A stretch of 64,000 nt of DNA from Pisolithus tinctorius (GCA_024663395.1 JANFAH010000025.1:62001-126000); one strand, 5' to 3'; shown: positions 31,782-43,460, counted from the stretch's first letter. Translations and numbers: made by a program. The notes: generated by a model not told the origin, from the letters alone.

Positions 31782-33857
31782 TGAATGAAGAGGATGCACA
31801 CAGCGGAAATGGTTCTGCCTTCGGTGATCAGCTGCAGTAAGACAGGTGCAGATAGAGCCGCACGTTATCGTTGAACAAGTAGGCATTCAGCGAGGCCAAT
31901 TAAACAGCGGGAAAACACCCGCAGGACAAGGCAGGAAGTATAGAATACGCAATACAGCGTTGGTCAGAACAAAGCGTGGATGCAGCTACATGGAGGTCAA
32001 TACATATAACGCAACGGCGGGTCGAGAGTGACTTCACCGATCGAAGTGAAAGTGTACGTTGATTGACAAAGTTTGGTGTAGGTTGAAGAAACGGAGAGTG
32101 TCTGTCAGTAATCCAACAGTCAGTGGTTGTTATTGGTGTGAGGCAAGGGCTGAAAGCACGCGCACGCACTGTACACTGCGGACTCGAAGTCCGAGTCGGA
32201 GGACCGGTTGGCCCGACCTCCACACTCGTCCCGAATAGTCGTTTCTTGTTTATTTCCCTGCTGTTGTGCGATATGTCTAATCAGTGAATCATGACCGCCA
32301 GCGGTGCATGACGATGCATGCGAGAAGACAGCCATATTGCTAGTCACTAATCACTCATAACCAACTGGCACAGATTTACCACTCCCGACCGATATTCCGC
32401 ATGTCCGTTGCTGGTCCGAGCCCCGCGTGGTGCCGCCGCAGTTTCCAAAGAAACCTATTGTATGTGTGTGCTCACTCCTTTGTATTAGGCAAGGAATACC
32501 TTAATGGTTCCTCGCTGACTTCGCCGCTGGGAGGGTCCTTTCTCGACGAAATTCAGGGCTTTCGGATCTCGAAGCTTTCTATGGCGACGCCGAACTCATC
32601 TCTTAAACATGGACTGAAATGAACCCTGAATCTGCTCCTACTTGCAAAGTTCGTCGTCTTCCAGTGTTACCACATACATAGCAACTTGAAGGCATGTCTA
32701 CTCGTCTGGTGCACACCTGTACACGAAGGGCGTAGCATAAGCGAACACCGAGAGCCCCGCACATTTAGAATCGGCCACGGTGGGACCCCCAGATCAGAGG
32801 ATCACTCGATGTGTCGAGTTCCCTTCATGTGTGCTGACACATGGGAGGGAACAGCCACATTAACAAGATATGGCGTGATCTAATGGACTTCAGAGGTCTT
32901 GCGCTGGTTCATCCGAAACTCGCAGGAGTGACTACAACTAGTAAGTCGTATACAATCCATTCACCGAGCCTACCTCTAACCCTTACCAGACGGTTACCAT
33001 TTTTCAAGCGAGAGTATTGTAACCTCCAGCCACCGACCTGGTAAATTGCACCCTGACTCACTCTCGTCGTTGGTTCGATAGATTTTGACTTATATTTAAC
33101 TTTCAGCTTCCCCAGAATTAGGTGCGTCTAGTTGCCTCGTGCTGGTTTCGAAGACTCCCTCAGAAGCGTCTGCAACAGCCTAACCGCCATCGCTCAGGTG
33201 CACAAAAGAGGAACACCTGAGGAAAGCTGGTAAATAACGCATGTATGCTTGAGCCATTCTCACGGACCGATTCAAATTCAACGGCCACAGGGAGTCAAGG
33301 CATTCGAGGGAACAGGATACACCTGGTGGAAGTCGAGAATCAGAATTTCTTTAGATCACCCCAGTGGTTGTCTCGTGCCTACTGCGCAATAGGTCTATTG
33401 TCAATGAACAGTCGTTGTGTCTACAACACCGAGTGTGTCCGATCAGTTGTTCTATGAGTGTTGCATCGTCTCTGGACTTGATCAAGTGACTTCGACCCGT
33501 GTACAGGTGCTCAAATTATCTCTCTTGTAGCGGCTCCGAAGACATGGGGCCAGATGCAATGATAGGGGAAATTTATTATGTATCTACAGGCAAGGATCCG
33601 ATACGCTAGCTCATGTGCATACAAGGTAAGTAAGGACTCGCGATGCAAGAAGTGTATGTTAACTTCTGACCCTCGCAATCTTTGTCGATGGTTGCAGCTC
33701 AAGTTGTCCAGAAAGCGGTGTCCAGTGTGTAGGTGTGGGGTTTGAGTGCGAATCGATGTAGGGTCGTATTAACAGTTGCAACCTGCTAGCTACACACGCT
33801 TACCACTTGCGCAGGTCATTGAATGGAGCGGTCGATATCATAAATGACATGGCTAGT
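31782..33857. repeat. Intergenic DNA, partly duplicated, no gene seen
   Basis: 31782-32650 aligns with 43461-44330 (the 5' flank of gene 3). Parts of 32640-33060 resemble 44330-44520 and 48900-49420. Nothing coding is conserved between copies. Confidence 0.6.
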
Positions 33858-36800
33858 TTACACGATGGTTAATGTCCTAATTTTGCTTTGCAGAATACTG
33901 ACAGAATCTAGGAGCTGAGCAGTAATGGGTGTAGAAGACGCTATCCTTTTGTACTCGTTGTGAGGTAATTGAATCAACAGAAGAGCGCTAAACGGCCTCC
34001 TCAGCGTAAAAAGCAGCTGCTTTTCAGTTGTGGCGTCTAGCTTGCCTGATGGACCAAGCAACTTCAAGTGCCAAGGGCGAATAAGCTGTAGAGCACTTGG
34101 CTCCATTGCAGCATCTCCTAGCTTGTCTGGCAGTAGGATCTCAAGTGGCCTTAGACCGGACGCCTGGATCTTGTACGCGTAGCTCGGCGACGATGGATCT
34201 CCCCCTTTCACCTGAACCGCTGTAACACGGTGGGTGATGCATGGTAGTATAAGGCGGCGATTGATGAATTGTGGGAAGGGCGACTTATCGAGTGAGCGAT
34301 ACAGCCTTCGCAGAGCTGGGAACGACGCAGGGCTTATCGTCAATGGGTGTTCTGCGTTGGGTTGGAGTGGTAATGTTTGATATGAGGTGATGTGGGCGGG
34401 GAAACAGCTATGAAAAGATGATGCCTCTCCAATCCAATCCAGAATCGAGATATCCCCAGACTGTGATATGATTTCCGCTAGAAGACGGCCAAGTGCCTTC
34501 CCAGTGGATTCCCCATACAGAACGGGTAGATGGAGATCGAAAATCCCGAAAAGTGAATAGGCAATGTCCTCAGGCCGAGTGGTACGACGCGATGACGCCC
34601 ATTGAAGTCTCGAACGGGCATCATCCATGCCCGGTGAAAAGTTGGTGAGGAACCGGGCTTCAATACCAGTTGCCCTTTCCAGTTCTTCCAGCACAGCGAC
34701 ATTGGTTTTATGATTCCGACACGTGAAGTTCTTGTAGAGCGACCAGTTTTGAGTGTAGAATAGTACAGTTGAGGGGGCCAGTAGTTCTTGAAGGGTCCAC
34801 CCACGTCCGAACCACTTGCTGCTCCCAAACGAGCTGGTATCGGGAACGTCAGAGAGGTAAACGATGGTCAGGGCGGACCGTCGATACCACGAAAACATTG
34901 AGCCTATCGCTTCTTGCAGCTCGGCACTGCTGTCTTTGTCTATGCAGCAAGTGTCGCTCCATGCCCATAAGTAACCCCGGCCGCAAGCGGTAACACAAAA
35001 GGCTTGGAGCTTTCCGAACCCCATCTTTGTGGACATACCATATATCGACTGGCCCTCGACGTCACGCAACAACGGCTCGCCTTCACCCCAGTGGTGAGAA
35101 AGAGTGACAAACTGAAAGTATCTGGAGAGGGCAGTACGGATGCATTCTATTTGCTGGTCCGCGGTGCGTGCTTTGCACGAGGAAAGCAGCTGTCGGCACT
35201 GTTGACTCCTCATAAAATGCGATATCTGCACATCCCGGTTGCATAGGACACCTGTAGGAGTGTGCAGCAGTCTGGTCGGCATAGTTTTGAGGGTTTCAAA
35301 TGTGAAGTGACGGATGACTTGTTCAATGTCAAAGTGGATGACACCTGGGGGATGGGAGGACGTGGTGACAACTTGTGGGCTGATCTTCATATGGAGGCAG
35401 GCCGTAAGGTTGTACAGAGATATGTTGTAACCCGGATCGTCAGGTATGAGTAGCTGCAAGGCTTCTTGCTCAAGCACAATGGCCTCGTCCAAATCTGCTG
35501 CTACATGTTGGTGACGAAAGAGGTCTGCTAGACACAGTGCAAGGTCATGCAGAGACGAAGCCCGGTCTGGATGCGAAATCAGGTAGAATTGCAGTATATA
35601 TCGATACAATTTGATGGCCTCGTTCAGGTCGACAGTCGCATGCTGGTTTCGGTAGCTGGTCCTAAAGTAATTCGCAAGGACACGTAGATTGTCTACCGCT
35701 CGACCAAGCGTAACTGGTCGATCTAAGCTTGACCCCCGCTCTAACTGCCGAACTCGCTCTCCAACGAAAAGAGCAAGCTGTTCATGGGAAATAGTGTAAT
35801 CAGGGTGTCCTGGTAACCGGAGCTCCAAAACATATGTTGTAAGAGAAATAGCCTCGTCTAGATCAGCCACAGTGGCCCGTTCCCGAAACCTTTCCCAAAG
35901 GTATTGTGAGAGGGCATGCAGCAAGGAGGCAACGTCAGCTGAACTTCTTCGATGGCGTGCTAACACAGGTCGACTGCCCAATGCGGGCACCATAGTTTGT
36001 TTCTGAAATCTTGTCCAAAGGTCGTAAGTGAGGTTGTAAAGATATATGCTACGACGAGGATGACCTGGTGGACAAAGCTCTAGAGCTGCATGTCCGAGCG
36101 CGACAGCTTCTTCCAAGTCAGCGACTATCCCCTGATTGTCATACCTATTCGAAAGATAAAGAGCAAGATCGTAGAGCAATGAAGACCGATTAGGATGTCC
36201 AGATGGACACTGTTCCAATGCCGCACGATTCAGTTCAATAGCCTTTGCCAAGTCATGTATCCCAGCATGTTTCCGGAACTTCTTCCAGAGAAAGTTAGCG
36301 AGAGTGTGGAGAGATACCCAACGATCGGGATGCCCCGGCGGACAGAGCTCTAATGCTGCACGTCCGAGTGTGACAGCTTCTTTCAAGTAGGCGACTCCCC
36401 CCTGAGTATCATGCATATCCGAGAGGCAGAGGGCAAGCGAATGGAGTGATGAAGGCCGATCGGAATGACCGGAGGGACGTAGTTCCAGTGCTGCACGGTG
36501 CAGTTCAATTGCCTCCTCCAGGTCGTGCGTCAGAGCATGTTTCCAGAACCTCTTCCGGAGGTAGTCACCGAGGTTGTAGAGAGAGGCGCCACGATTTACA
36601 TGTCCCGGTGGGTAGAGCTCCAGTGCTGCACGTCCGAGCGTGACAGCTTCCTCCAAGTCGGCAACAACCCCCTGATTATCATACCTCTCTGAGAGGCAAA
36701 GAGCAAGCGAGTGGAGCGACGACGACCGGTCAGGATGCCCAGAGGGACGTTGTTCCAGCGCTGCATGGTGTAGTTCAATTGCCTTCTCCAGATCATGCAT

Positions 36801-37469
36801 TAGAGCATGTTTCTGGAACCTCCTATAGAGGTAGTCAGCGAGATTGTTGAGAGATATGCCGTGGAGGGGATGTCCTGGTGGATAGAGTTCTAATGCTGCA
36901 CGTCGGAGTATGACAGCTTCTTCCAAGTCAGTGACTATCCCCTGATTGTTGTACCTATTCAGAAGACAGAGGGCGAGGAAATGGAGCGATGAAGACCGGT
37001 CGGGATGTCCAGAGGGCTGTAGTTCCAACACTGCACGGTGAAGCTCAATCGCCTCTTCCAAGTCATGCATTACAGCGAGTTTCTGGAATCTCTTCCGGAG
37101 GTAGTCAGCGAGGTTGTTGAGGGATACCCCACGGTGAGGATGCCCCGGTGGGCGGAGCTCTAGAGCTGCGCGTCCCAGTGAAACCGCTTCTTCTAAATCG
37201 GCAACCACCCCCTGGTCATCAAACCTCGCTGAAAGATAGAAAGCAAGCAGGTGGAGTAAGAAGGACTGATCAGGATGTCCAGAGGGACATAGTTCTAAGG
37301 CGTGACGGAGCAAAGAAATTGCCTCATCTATGCCCCCAAGTTTCCCCTCCTTGAATCTGCTGTAGTGGACCTCTGCCAGGTTGTAGGAGGCAACATGCCG
37401 GCCATTATGTCTAAGGGGACAGGATTCCAACTCTGCTCGCTCATTGGAAATGCCGTCTGTTGAAGCCAT
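33858..37469 (-). CDS. TPR-HET protein, gene 2, 1203 aa
   Basis: A single open frame. The start ATG at 37469 (MASTDGISNERAELESCP) matches gene 4's start. Residues ~30-490 hold ten 45-residue TPR-like units in two alternating types (LGRAALELxPPGH..SLYNLADYLRKRF and LHRAALELRPSGHPDRSSSLHSLALCLS); about four diverged units follow to ~690. The HET domain starts near 785: motif 1 reads SHHWG (791-795; SHRWG in its paralogues), then WSDTCCIDKDSSAELQEA, FSWYRRSALTIVYLSDV, RGWTLQELLAP, and RPEDIAYSLFGIF. HET domains drive regulated cell death in fungal incompatibility. There is no P-loop, so it is not a STAND ATPase. It lies in tandem with genes 1, 3 and 4 on the same strand. Confidence 0.85.
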   Translation of the reverse strand: MASTDGISNERAELESCPLRHNGRHVASYNLAEVHYSRFKEGKLGGIDEAISLLRHALELCPSGHPDQSFLLHLLAFYLSARFDDQGVVADLEEAVSLGRAALELRPPGHPHRGVSLNNLADYLRKRFQKLAVMHDLEEAIELHRAVLELQPSGHPDRSSSLHFLALCLLNRYNNQGIVTDLEEAVILRRAALELYPPGHPLHGISLNNLADYLYRRFQKHALMHDLEKAIELHHAALEQRPSGHPDRSSSLHSLALCLSERYDNQGVVADLEEAVTLGRAALELYPPGHVNRGASLYNLGDYLRKRFWKHALTHDLEEAIELHRAALELRPSGHSDRPSSLHSLALCLSDMHDTQGGVAYLKEAVTLGRAALELCPPGHPDRWVSLHTLANFLWKKFRKHAGIHDLAKAIELNRAALEQCPSGHPNRSSLLYDLALYLSNRYDNQGIVADLEEAVALGHAALELCPPGHPRRSIYLYNLTYDLWTRFQKQTMVPALGSRPVLARHRRSSADVASLLHALSQYLWERFRERATVADLDEAISLTTYVLELRLPGHPDYTISHEQLALFVGERVRQLERGSSLDRPVTLGRAVDNLRVLANYFRTSYRNQHATVDLNEAIKLYRYILQFYLISHPDRASSLHDLALCLADLFRHQHVAADLDEAIVLEQEALQLLIPDDPGYNISLYNLTACLHMKISPQVVTTSSHPPGVIHFDIEQVIRHFTFETLKTMPTRLLHTPTGVLCNRDVQISHFMRSQQCRQLLSSCKARTADQQIECIRTALSRYFQFVTLSHHWGEGEPLLRDVEGQSIYGMSTKMGFGKLQAFCVTACGRGYLWAWSDTCCIDKDSSAELQEAIGSMFSWYRRSALTIVYLSDVPDTSSFGSSKWFGRGWTLQELLAPSTVLFYTQNWSLYKNFTCRNHKTNVAVLEELERATGIEARFLTNFSPGMDDARSRLQWASSRRTTRPEDIAYSLFGIFDLHLPVLYGESTGKALGRLLAEIISQSGDISILDWIGEASSFHSCFPAHITSYQTLPLQPNAEHPLTISPASFPALRRLYRSLDKSPFPQFINRRLILPCITHRVTAVQVKGGDPSSPSYAYKIQASGLRPLEILLPDKLGDAAMEPSALQLIRPWHLKLLGPSGKLDATTEKQLLFTLRRPFSALLLIQLPHNEYKRIASSTPITAQLLDSVSILQSKIRTLTIV

Positions 37470-38963
37470 TGTATGAGGAGATACACACGGTGAATATAGT
37501 TCCGCCTATGAAGCAGGTTCAGTGATCAGCTGCAACAAGACAAGAACAGCAGAAACATACAGTATCCTTGGGAACGAGGAAGGAACAGAGTAGGCGACTT
37601 TGAATGCCAGCAGCTACCTGAATCAACCAGGCTAGTCATACAGTAGCGGCGCTCAAGGTGGCTTTGGAAGTGCCCTGGAATCGCACTCTGACAGGCCACT
37701 GCTGCTATAAAATTTGACTCCGACGTGCCATGCCCTGTGGCACTGCTAGCAATGCATTACTTATATCCGACACGACAAATGGCCAGAACAAGGCAGAACA
37801 AAATCTATCTCGGCTCCTTTTCATTTGATGTGCGTACGTACTCATCGTAGGTTCAACCGTTCATGCTATCCATTGCATCCGCTTTTCATTTCGCCCACCA
37901 CTAAGTAACGATCGATAAGTCCGAAGTTGCCACCGCTGTGCACAATACATTTGTCTTCAACTTCCCCTTAGATTTGCCTCAATATCCCGTAGATGGTCAA
38001 ATCCGTGTCTGGCCACCCGTACAACGGAGCGCTCGTGCGACTCGCCGTTGAACTTCACAGAAGCAATGTATTGGGGTGAACTCCCAAAGGTGTATACACG
38101 ATGGAAAAGAGGTACGGGGACTACATTCTGTTTTGCACTTGTCATCTTAACCCTGGAGAACGAATGGACATACGGGCATAAGCAGAAAGTGGATGGCAAC
38201 GTACACTGCAGATCGTCAACTCAGACAATCACGAACCCGAATTTGGGGGTGAAGAGTCCTTTCTTTTTGGATGCTTTCTAGCAATGGACAAGTGGGTCTC
38301 TTGTTTGCAACATCTACTGACGGCTGTCCCACAATAACAGCGTCCTTGCCTGAAGGGCCTCGGGAAGATGTACTACTCGACGCGTAGGCGACAATTGTCG
38401 GCATCACGCCCACATACTTTTGTAACGTGCCAATCATGCGGGCGCGCGCGCACGAGAGGAGATTGCGGCTCCGCTTACGTGGGAGCCAGTCTAGAGAAGA
38501 TCACTGAGCTTTCATGCCTCACATCGACAGTATCTGATAAAGCCATCCACACTGGTTTCGGTTCCATGGATGGAAAACCAGCACCCCACGCGGTCGGCGG
38601 ATAACGACAAGTTTTTGGAGCGCCCATTGCCTTCATAAGTTGCGTGTGGGGCATTAACTTCTCTAGCTGGCGTGTTGATACAGCGTTGCCCTCTCCAGAT
38701 AGGGTGAAGTGCGGCGTGAGTCCCTTTGGTGGAGTTGCCGAACGATCTTACTAGCACAGCCTAGTGCGCGAGAGCTTGAAGTGGTGCACATCCTCGCCGC
38801 CTTGGTCCATGATTGCAGCTCGAGCCATCCAGCAAGTAAATATCCAGTGGGGCCGAATGCGGGTCACGCAGGGCTGTAACAGTGGCACTTGCAACGTACT
38901 TACCACTTGCGTGGCTGAATTGAATCTAAACGTTCTAATATCATGAACGCTATGGTTATATAC
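37470..38963. repeat. 3' flank of TPR-HET gene 3 plus gene 2 upstream DNA, no gene
   Basis: 37755-38270 matches 19845-20290; 38280-38930 matches 27180-28060. 37470-37750 holds the gene-2 upstream region. No conserved frame. Confidence 0.6.
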
Positions 38964-41900
38964 CTACACGATAGTTAATGTCTTTAATTTGGTTTGCAGA
39001 ACACTAGGAGAGTCTACAAGCTGAACAGAAACGAGGGTAGAAGACGCGATTCTTTTGTACTCGTTGTGAGGTAGTCGCATCAACAGAAGAGCGTTAAATG
39101 GCCTCCTCAGCGTGAAAACCAGCTGCTCTTCAGCCATTGCATCTAGCTTGCCTGACAGGCCAAGTAATTTTGAGTGCCAAGGACGAACAACCTGCAGAGC
39201 ACCTTGCTCCATCGCCGCTTCCTCTAGCTTGTCTGGCAGTGTGATTTCGAGTGGCTTCAGACCAGATGCCTGGATCTTGTACGTATAACTCGGTGTCGAC
39301 GGATCTCCCCCTTGCGGCTGAACCGCTATAACGCGATGAACGATGCATGGCAGTATAAGGCGACGATTGATGAATTGTGGGAGGGCGGAATCAGCGAGTA
39401 AGCGATGCAACCTTCGCAATGCTCTGGACGTCGCGGGCAGCTGACTCATCGGCGATGACTCTTCTTCTGCGTGTAGGGATGGAGACGATGGTAGTGTCTG
39501 GTACGAAGTGATGTGGGCGGGGAAACAGGAATGAAATGATGACGCCTCTCCGATCCAATCTAAGATAGAGATGTCCCCAGACTGCGATGTGATTTCCGCT
39601 AGGAGACGGCCAAGTGCATTTTCAGCAGATTCCCCATACAAAATGGGCAGGTGCAGATTAAAGATCCCAAATAGTGAATAAGCGATATCCTCAGGTCGAG
39701 TGGTAGAACGCTTCGATGCCCATTGGAGTCTCGAACGGGCGTCATCCACACCCGGGGAAAAGTTGGCGAGGAAACGGGACTCTATTCCGGTCACCTTTTC
39801 CAGTTCTTCCAGCACAGTGACATCGGTTTTATGGTTTGAAGACGTGAGCTTCTTATAAAGCGACCAGTTTTGAGTGAAGAATAGTAGGATTGGAGGTGCC
39901 AGTAGTTCCTGGAGGGTCCACCCACGTCCAAACCATTCACTGCTCCCAAACGAGCCAGTATTGGGAATGTCAGCAAGGTAAACGATGGTCAGGGCGGACC
40001 GTCGATACCACGCAAACATCGATCCTATCGATTCTTGCAACTCCGCGCTGCTATCTTTGTCTATGCAACACGTGTCGCTCCACGCCCATAGGAAATCCTG
40101 CTCGCAAGCAGCAACACAGAAAGCTTGGAGCTTTCCAAGCCCTCCATCGGTTGACATACTATATATCGACTTGCCCTCGACGTCCCGCAACAATGGTTCG
40201 GCTTTACCCCAGCGATGAGAAAACGTGACGAACTGGAAGTATCCGGAGACAGTAGTATTAATGTTCTCCATTCGCTGGTCTGGGCTGCATGATGTGCACA
40301 AAGACAGCAGTTGATTATATTGTGGACTGTTCATAAAATGTGAGAACTGTGCATCCCGGTTGCACAGCATGCCGGTATGTGTGTGCAACAGCCTTGTTGG
40401 CACAGTTTTGAGGGTTTCGAATACGACGCCACGAATGACTTGTTTGATGTCAAAGTGGGTAACTCCTGAGGTATTGGATGACATGGTGGCAACGGTGGAA
40501 ACTTGTGGGCTGATCCTCATTTGGAGGTAGGCCATGAGGCAGCGTCGAGATACCTCATAATCAGCGTCTCCGGATACGAGTAACCGTAGAACTTCCTGCT
40601 CAAGCGTAATAGCCTCGCTTAAATCAGCTGTTGTGGGTTTCTGATGGAAACGCTTTGCTAGATACAGTGCAAGGTTGTGAAGGAACGACGCGCGGCTTGG
40701 ATGCCCCGCTGGATGGAGCTCTAATGCGGCGCGCCCAAATGTGATAGCCTCGTCCAAGTCGGCGACTATCCCCTGCTTGTCATACCTATTCAAGAGACAG
40801 ACAGCAAGCGAGTGGAGTGATGAAGCCCGATCAGGATGCCCAGAGGGGCATAATTGCAATGCTGCACGGTGGAATTCAATTGCTTCCTTCAAGTCGCACA
40901 TTGCGGCGTGTTTCTGGAACCTCTTCCAGAGGTAGTCACCGAGGTTGTAGAGAGATACGCCACGTTCGGGATGCCCTTGTGGACGGAGCTCTAGTGCTTC
41001 ACGGCCGAGCCTAACAGCTTCATCCAAGTCAGCGACTACTCCCTGGATGTCATACCTCTCCGAAAGACACAGAGCAAGCGAATGGAGGGATGAAGACCGA
41101 TCGGCATGACCAGGAGGACGCAGTTCAAACGCTGCACGGTGCATCTTAATCGCTTCCTCCAGATCATGCGTCACAGCGTGTCGTTGGAACCTCTTCCGGA
41201 GGTAGTCCCCAAGGTTGTAAAGAGATATTCCACGATTTGGATGCCCTTTTGGACGGAGGTCTAGTGCTGCACGCCCGAGTGTGACAGCTTCTTCCAGGTA
41301 AGCGACTGCCCCCCGAGTGTCATACATATCCGAGAGACAGAGAGCAAGTGAATGGAAGGATGAAGACCGATCAGGATGTTCAGGGGGACGTAGTTTCAAC
41401 GTCACACGGTGCAGCTCGATTGCCTCCTCCAGGTCGCGTATCAGTGCATGTTTCTGGAATCTCTTGCGGAGGTAGTCAGCAAGGTTGTAGAGAGATGCAC
41501 CACGATTTGCATGCCCTGGTGGGCAGAGCTCTAGCGCTGCACGCCCGAGTGTGATAGCTTCTTCCAAGTCGGTGACTACCGCCTGATCGCTACACCTATC
41601 GGAAAGACAGAGAGCAAGTGAATGAAGCGACGAAGACCGTTCAGGGTGACCAGAGGGACGTAGTTCCAGCGCTGCACGGTGTAACTCGATCGCCTCGTCC
41701 AGATCATGCGATAGAGCGTGTTTCTGAAACTTCCTCCTGAGGTCACAAGCGAGATTGTAGAGAGATATGCCACGATGGGGATGACCTGACAGACGGAGGT
41801 CGAGGGCCGCGCGTCCGAGTGTGACAGCTTCTTCCAAGTCAGCGACTAACCCCTGATTATTATACCTATTTGAAAGACAGAGAGCAAGCATGTGGAGTGA

Positions 41901-43460
41901 TGGCGCCCGATCAGGATGTCCAAAGGGACGTAGTTCCAACGCTGCACGGTGCAGCGTGATCGCCTCATCCAGGTCATGCGCCGAAAAGTGTTTCTGGAAC
42001 CTCCTCCAGAGGTCACAAGCAAGGTTGTAGAGAGATGCATCACGATGGGGACGCCCTGGCGGGCGGAGCTCTAGGGCTGCACATCCAAGCGTAACCGCTT
42101 CTTCTAAGTCAGTATCCACCCCCTGATGATCATACTTGTCCGAAAGACAGAAAGCAAGTTCATGGAACGACGAAGACCGATCAGGATCTTCAGAGGGGCA
42201 TAGTTCCAACGCTGCACGGTGGAGTTCAATCGCCTCCTCCAGGTCGCGCATTACGGAGTGTTTCTGGAACATCCTTCTGAGGTTGCAAGCGAGATTGAAG
42301 AGACACACGCCACGATCTGGATACCCAGGCGGATTAAGCTCCAGTGCTGCACGACCAAGTGTGACAGCTTCCTTCAAGTCGGTGAATACCCCCTGATCGT
42401 CATACCTATCCGAAAGACAGAGAGCAAGCGAATGAAGCGATGAAGACCGTTCAGGGTGACCAGAGGGACGTAGTTCCAGCGCTGCACGGTGCAATTCAAT
42501 TGCCTCTTCCAGATCGCGCTTTGCAGAGTGTTCCTGGGACCTCCCTCTAAGATCCTGAGCGAGGTTGTAAAGCGACACATCACGATCTGGATGGCCTGGT
42601 GGACGGAGCTCTAGTGCTGCACGTCCGAGCACGACAGCTCCTTCCAAGTCAGCGACTACCCCCCGATTGTCATACCTACTCGAAAGACATAGAGCGAGCG
42701 AGTGGAGCGACGAAAACCGTTCAGGATGTCCAGAGGCACGTAGTTCCAACGCTGCACGGTGCAGTTCGATCGCCTCGTCTAGGTCATGCATCAGAGCATG
42801 CTGCTGGAATCTCTTCCAAAGGAAGTCAGCAAGATTATAAAGAGGTGCACCGCGCATAGGATGCCCTGGCGGACGGAGCTTTAGTGCTGCACGTCCCAAC
42901 CTGACAGCTTCTTCCAAGTCGGCGACCTCCCCCCCATTGTCATACCTATTCGAAAGACAGAGTGCAAGAGAATAGAGTGACGAAGACCGATCGGGATGAT
43001 CAGAGGGACGTAGCTCCAGTGATGCGCGGTGCAGCTCAATCGCCTCCTCCAGATCACGCGACTGCTCATGTTTGAGGAACCTCCTCCCAAGGCCACAAGC
43101 AAGATTGTACAGAGACAGCCCACGATTTTGATGCCCTGGTGGATGAAGTTCTAGTGCCTCACGACCAAGCATGACAGCTTCTTCCAGGTCGCTGACTACC
43201 TCCCGATTATCATACCTAATTGCAAGACAGAGAGCAAGCCAGTGAAGTGATGAAGCCCGATCAGCATGTCCAGGAGGACGCAATTCTAAGACATCATGGA
43301 GCAAAGCAATCGCCTCGTCCAAGTCGTGGATTTCCCCCCCTTTCACGAATCTCTTGTAGAGAGCCACTGCGAGGTTGAAGAGAGCGACATCCCTGCCATC
43401 AGGCCCAGGACAACGTTCCAACTTCGCTCGCTTGTTGGAAACATCATCTTCTAAAGCCAT
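38964..43460 (-). CDS. TPR-HET protein, gene 3, 1498 aa (largest array)
   Basis: The frame is open from 43565, but homology to genes 2 and 4 favours the ATG at 43460 (MALEDDVSNKRAKLERCP). About 900 residues form twenty 45-residue units, i.e. ten 90-residue A/B super-units, the most in the cluster. Several units are almost identical (B4 and B7 share HPERSSSLHSLALCLSDR). The HET domain follows: FETLKTVPTRLL linker, SHRWG at ~1081-1085, WSDTCCIDKDSSAELQES, RGWTLQELLAP, and the RPEDIAYSLFGIF region; a ~250-residue C-terminal part is shared by all four genes. No NACHT/NB-ARC and no CHAT protease. Likely a cytoplasmic recognition/cell-death protein; partner unknown. Confidence 0.85.
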   Translation of the reverse strand: MALEDDVSNKRAKLERCPGPDGRDVALFNLAVALYKRFVKGGEIHDLDEAIALLHDVLELRPPGHADRASSLHWLALCLAIRYDNREVVSDLEEAVMLGREALELHPPGHQNRGLSLYNLACGLGRRFLKHEQSRDLEEAIELHRASLELRPSDHPDRSSSLYSLALCLSNRYDNGGEVADLEEAVRLGRAALKLRPPGHPMRGAPLYNLADFLWKRFQQHALMHDLDEAIELHRAALELRASGHPERFSSLHSLALCLSSRYDNRGVVADLEGAVVLGRAALELRPPGHPDRDVSLYNLAQDLRGRSQEHSAKRDLEEAIELHRAALELRPSGHPERSSSLHSLALCLSDRYDDQGVFTDLKEAVTLGRAALELNPPGYPDRGVCLFNLACNLRRMFQKHSVMRDLEEAIELHRAALELCPSEDPDRSSSFHELAFCLSDKYDHQGVDTDLEEAVTLGCAALELRPPGRPHRDASLYNLACDLWRRFQKHFSAHDLDEAITLHRAALELRPFGHPDRAPSLHMLALCLSNRYNNQGLVADLEEAVTLGRAALDLRLSGHPHRGISLYNLACDLRRKFQKHALSHDLDEAIELHRAALELRPSGHPERSSSLHSLALCLSDRCSDQAVVTDLEEAITLGRAALELCPPGHANRGASLYNLADYLRKRFQKHALIRDLEEAIELHRVTLKLRPPEHPDRSSSFHSLALCLSDMYDTRGAVAYLEEAVTLGRAALDLRPKGHPNRGISLYNLGDYLRKRFQRHAVTHDLEEAIKMHRAAFELRPPGHADRSSSLHSLALCLSERYDIQGVVADLDEAVRLGREALELRPQGHPERGVSLYNLGDYLWKRFQKHAAMCDLKEAIEFHRAALQLCPSGHPDRASSLHSLAVCLLNRYDKQGIVADLDEAITFGRAALELHPAGHPSRASFLHNLALYLAKRFHQKPTTADLSEAITLEQEVLRLLVSGDADYEVSRRCLMAYLQMRISPQVSTVATMSSNTSGVTHFDIKQVIRGVVFETLKTVPTRLLHTHTGMLCNRDAQFSHFMNSPQYNQLLSLCTSCSPDQRMENINTTVSGYFQFVTFSHRWGKAEPLLRDVEGKSIYSMSTDGGLGKLQAFCVAACEQDFLWAWSDTCCIDKDSSAELQESIGSMFAWYRRSALTIVYLADIPNTGSFGSSEWFGRGWTLQELLAPPILLFFTQNWSLYKKLTSSNHKTDVTVLEELEKVTGIESRFLANFSPGVDDARSRLQWASKRSTTRPEDIAYSLFGIFNLHLPILYGESAENALGRLLAEITSQSGDISILDWIGEASSFHSCFPAHITSYQTLPSSPSLHAEEESSPMSQLPATSRALRRLHRLLADSALPQFINRRLILPCIVHRVIAVQPQGGDPSTPSYTYKIQASGLKPLEITLPDKLEEAAMEQGALQVVRPWHSKLLGLSGKLDAMAEEQLVFTLRRPFNALLLMRLPHNEYKRIASSTLVSVQLVDSPSVLQTKLKTLTIV

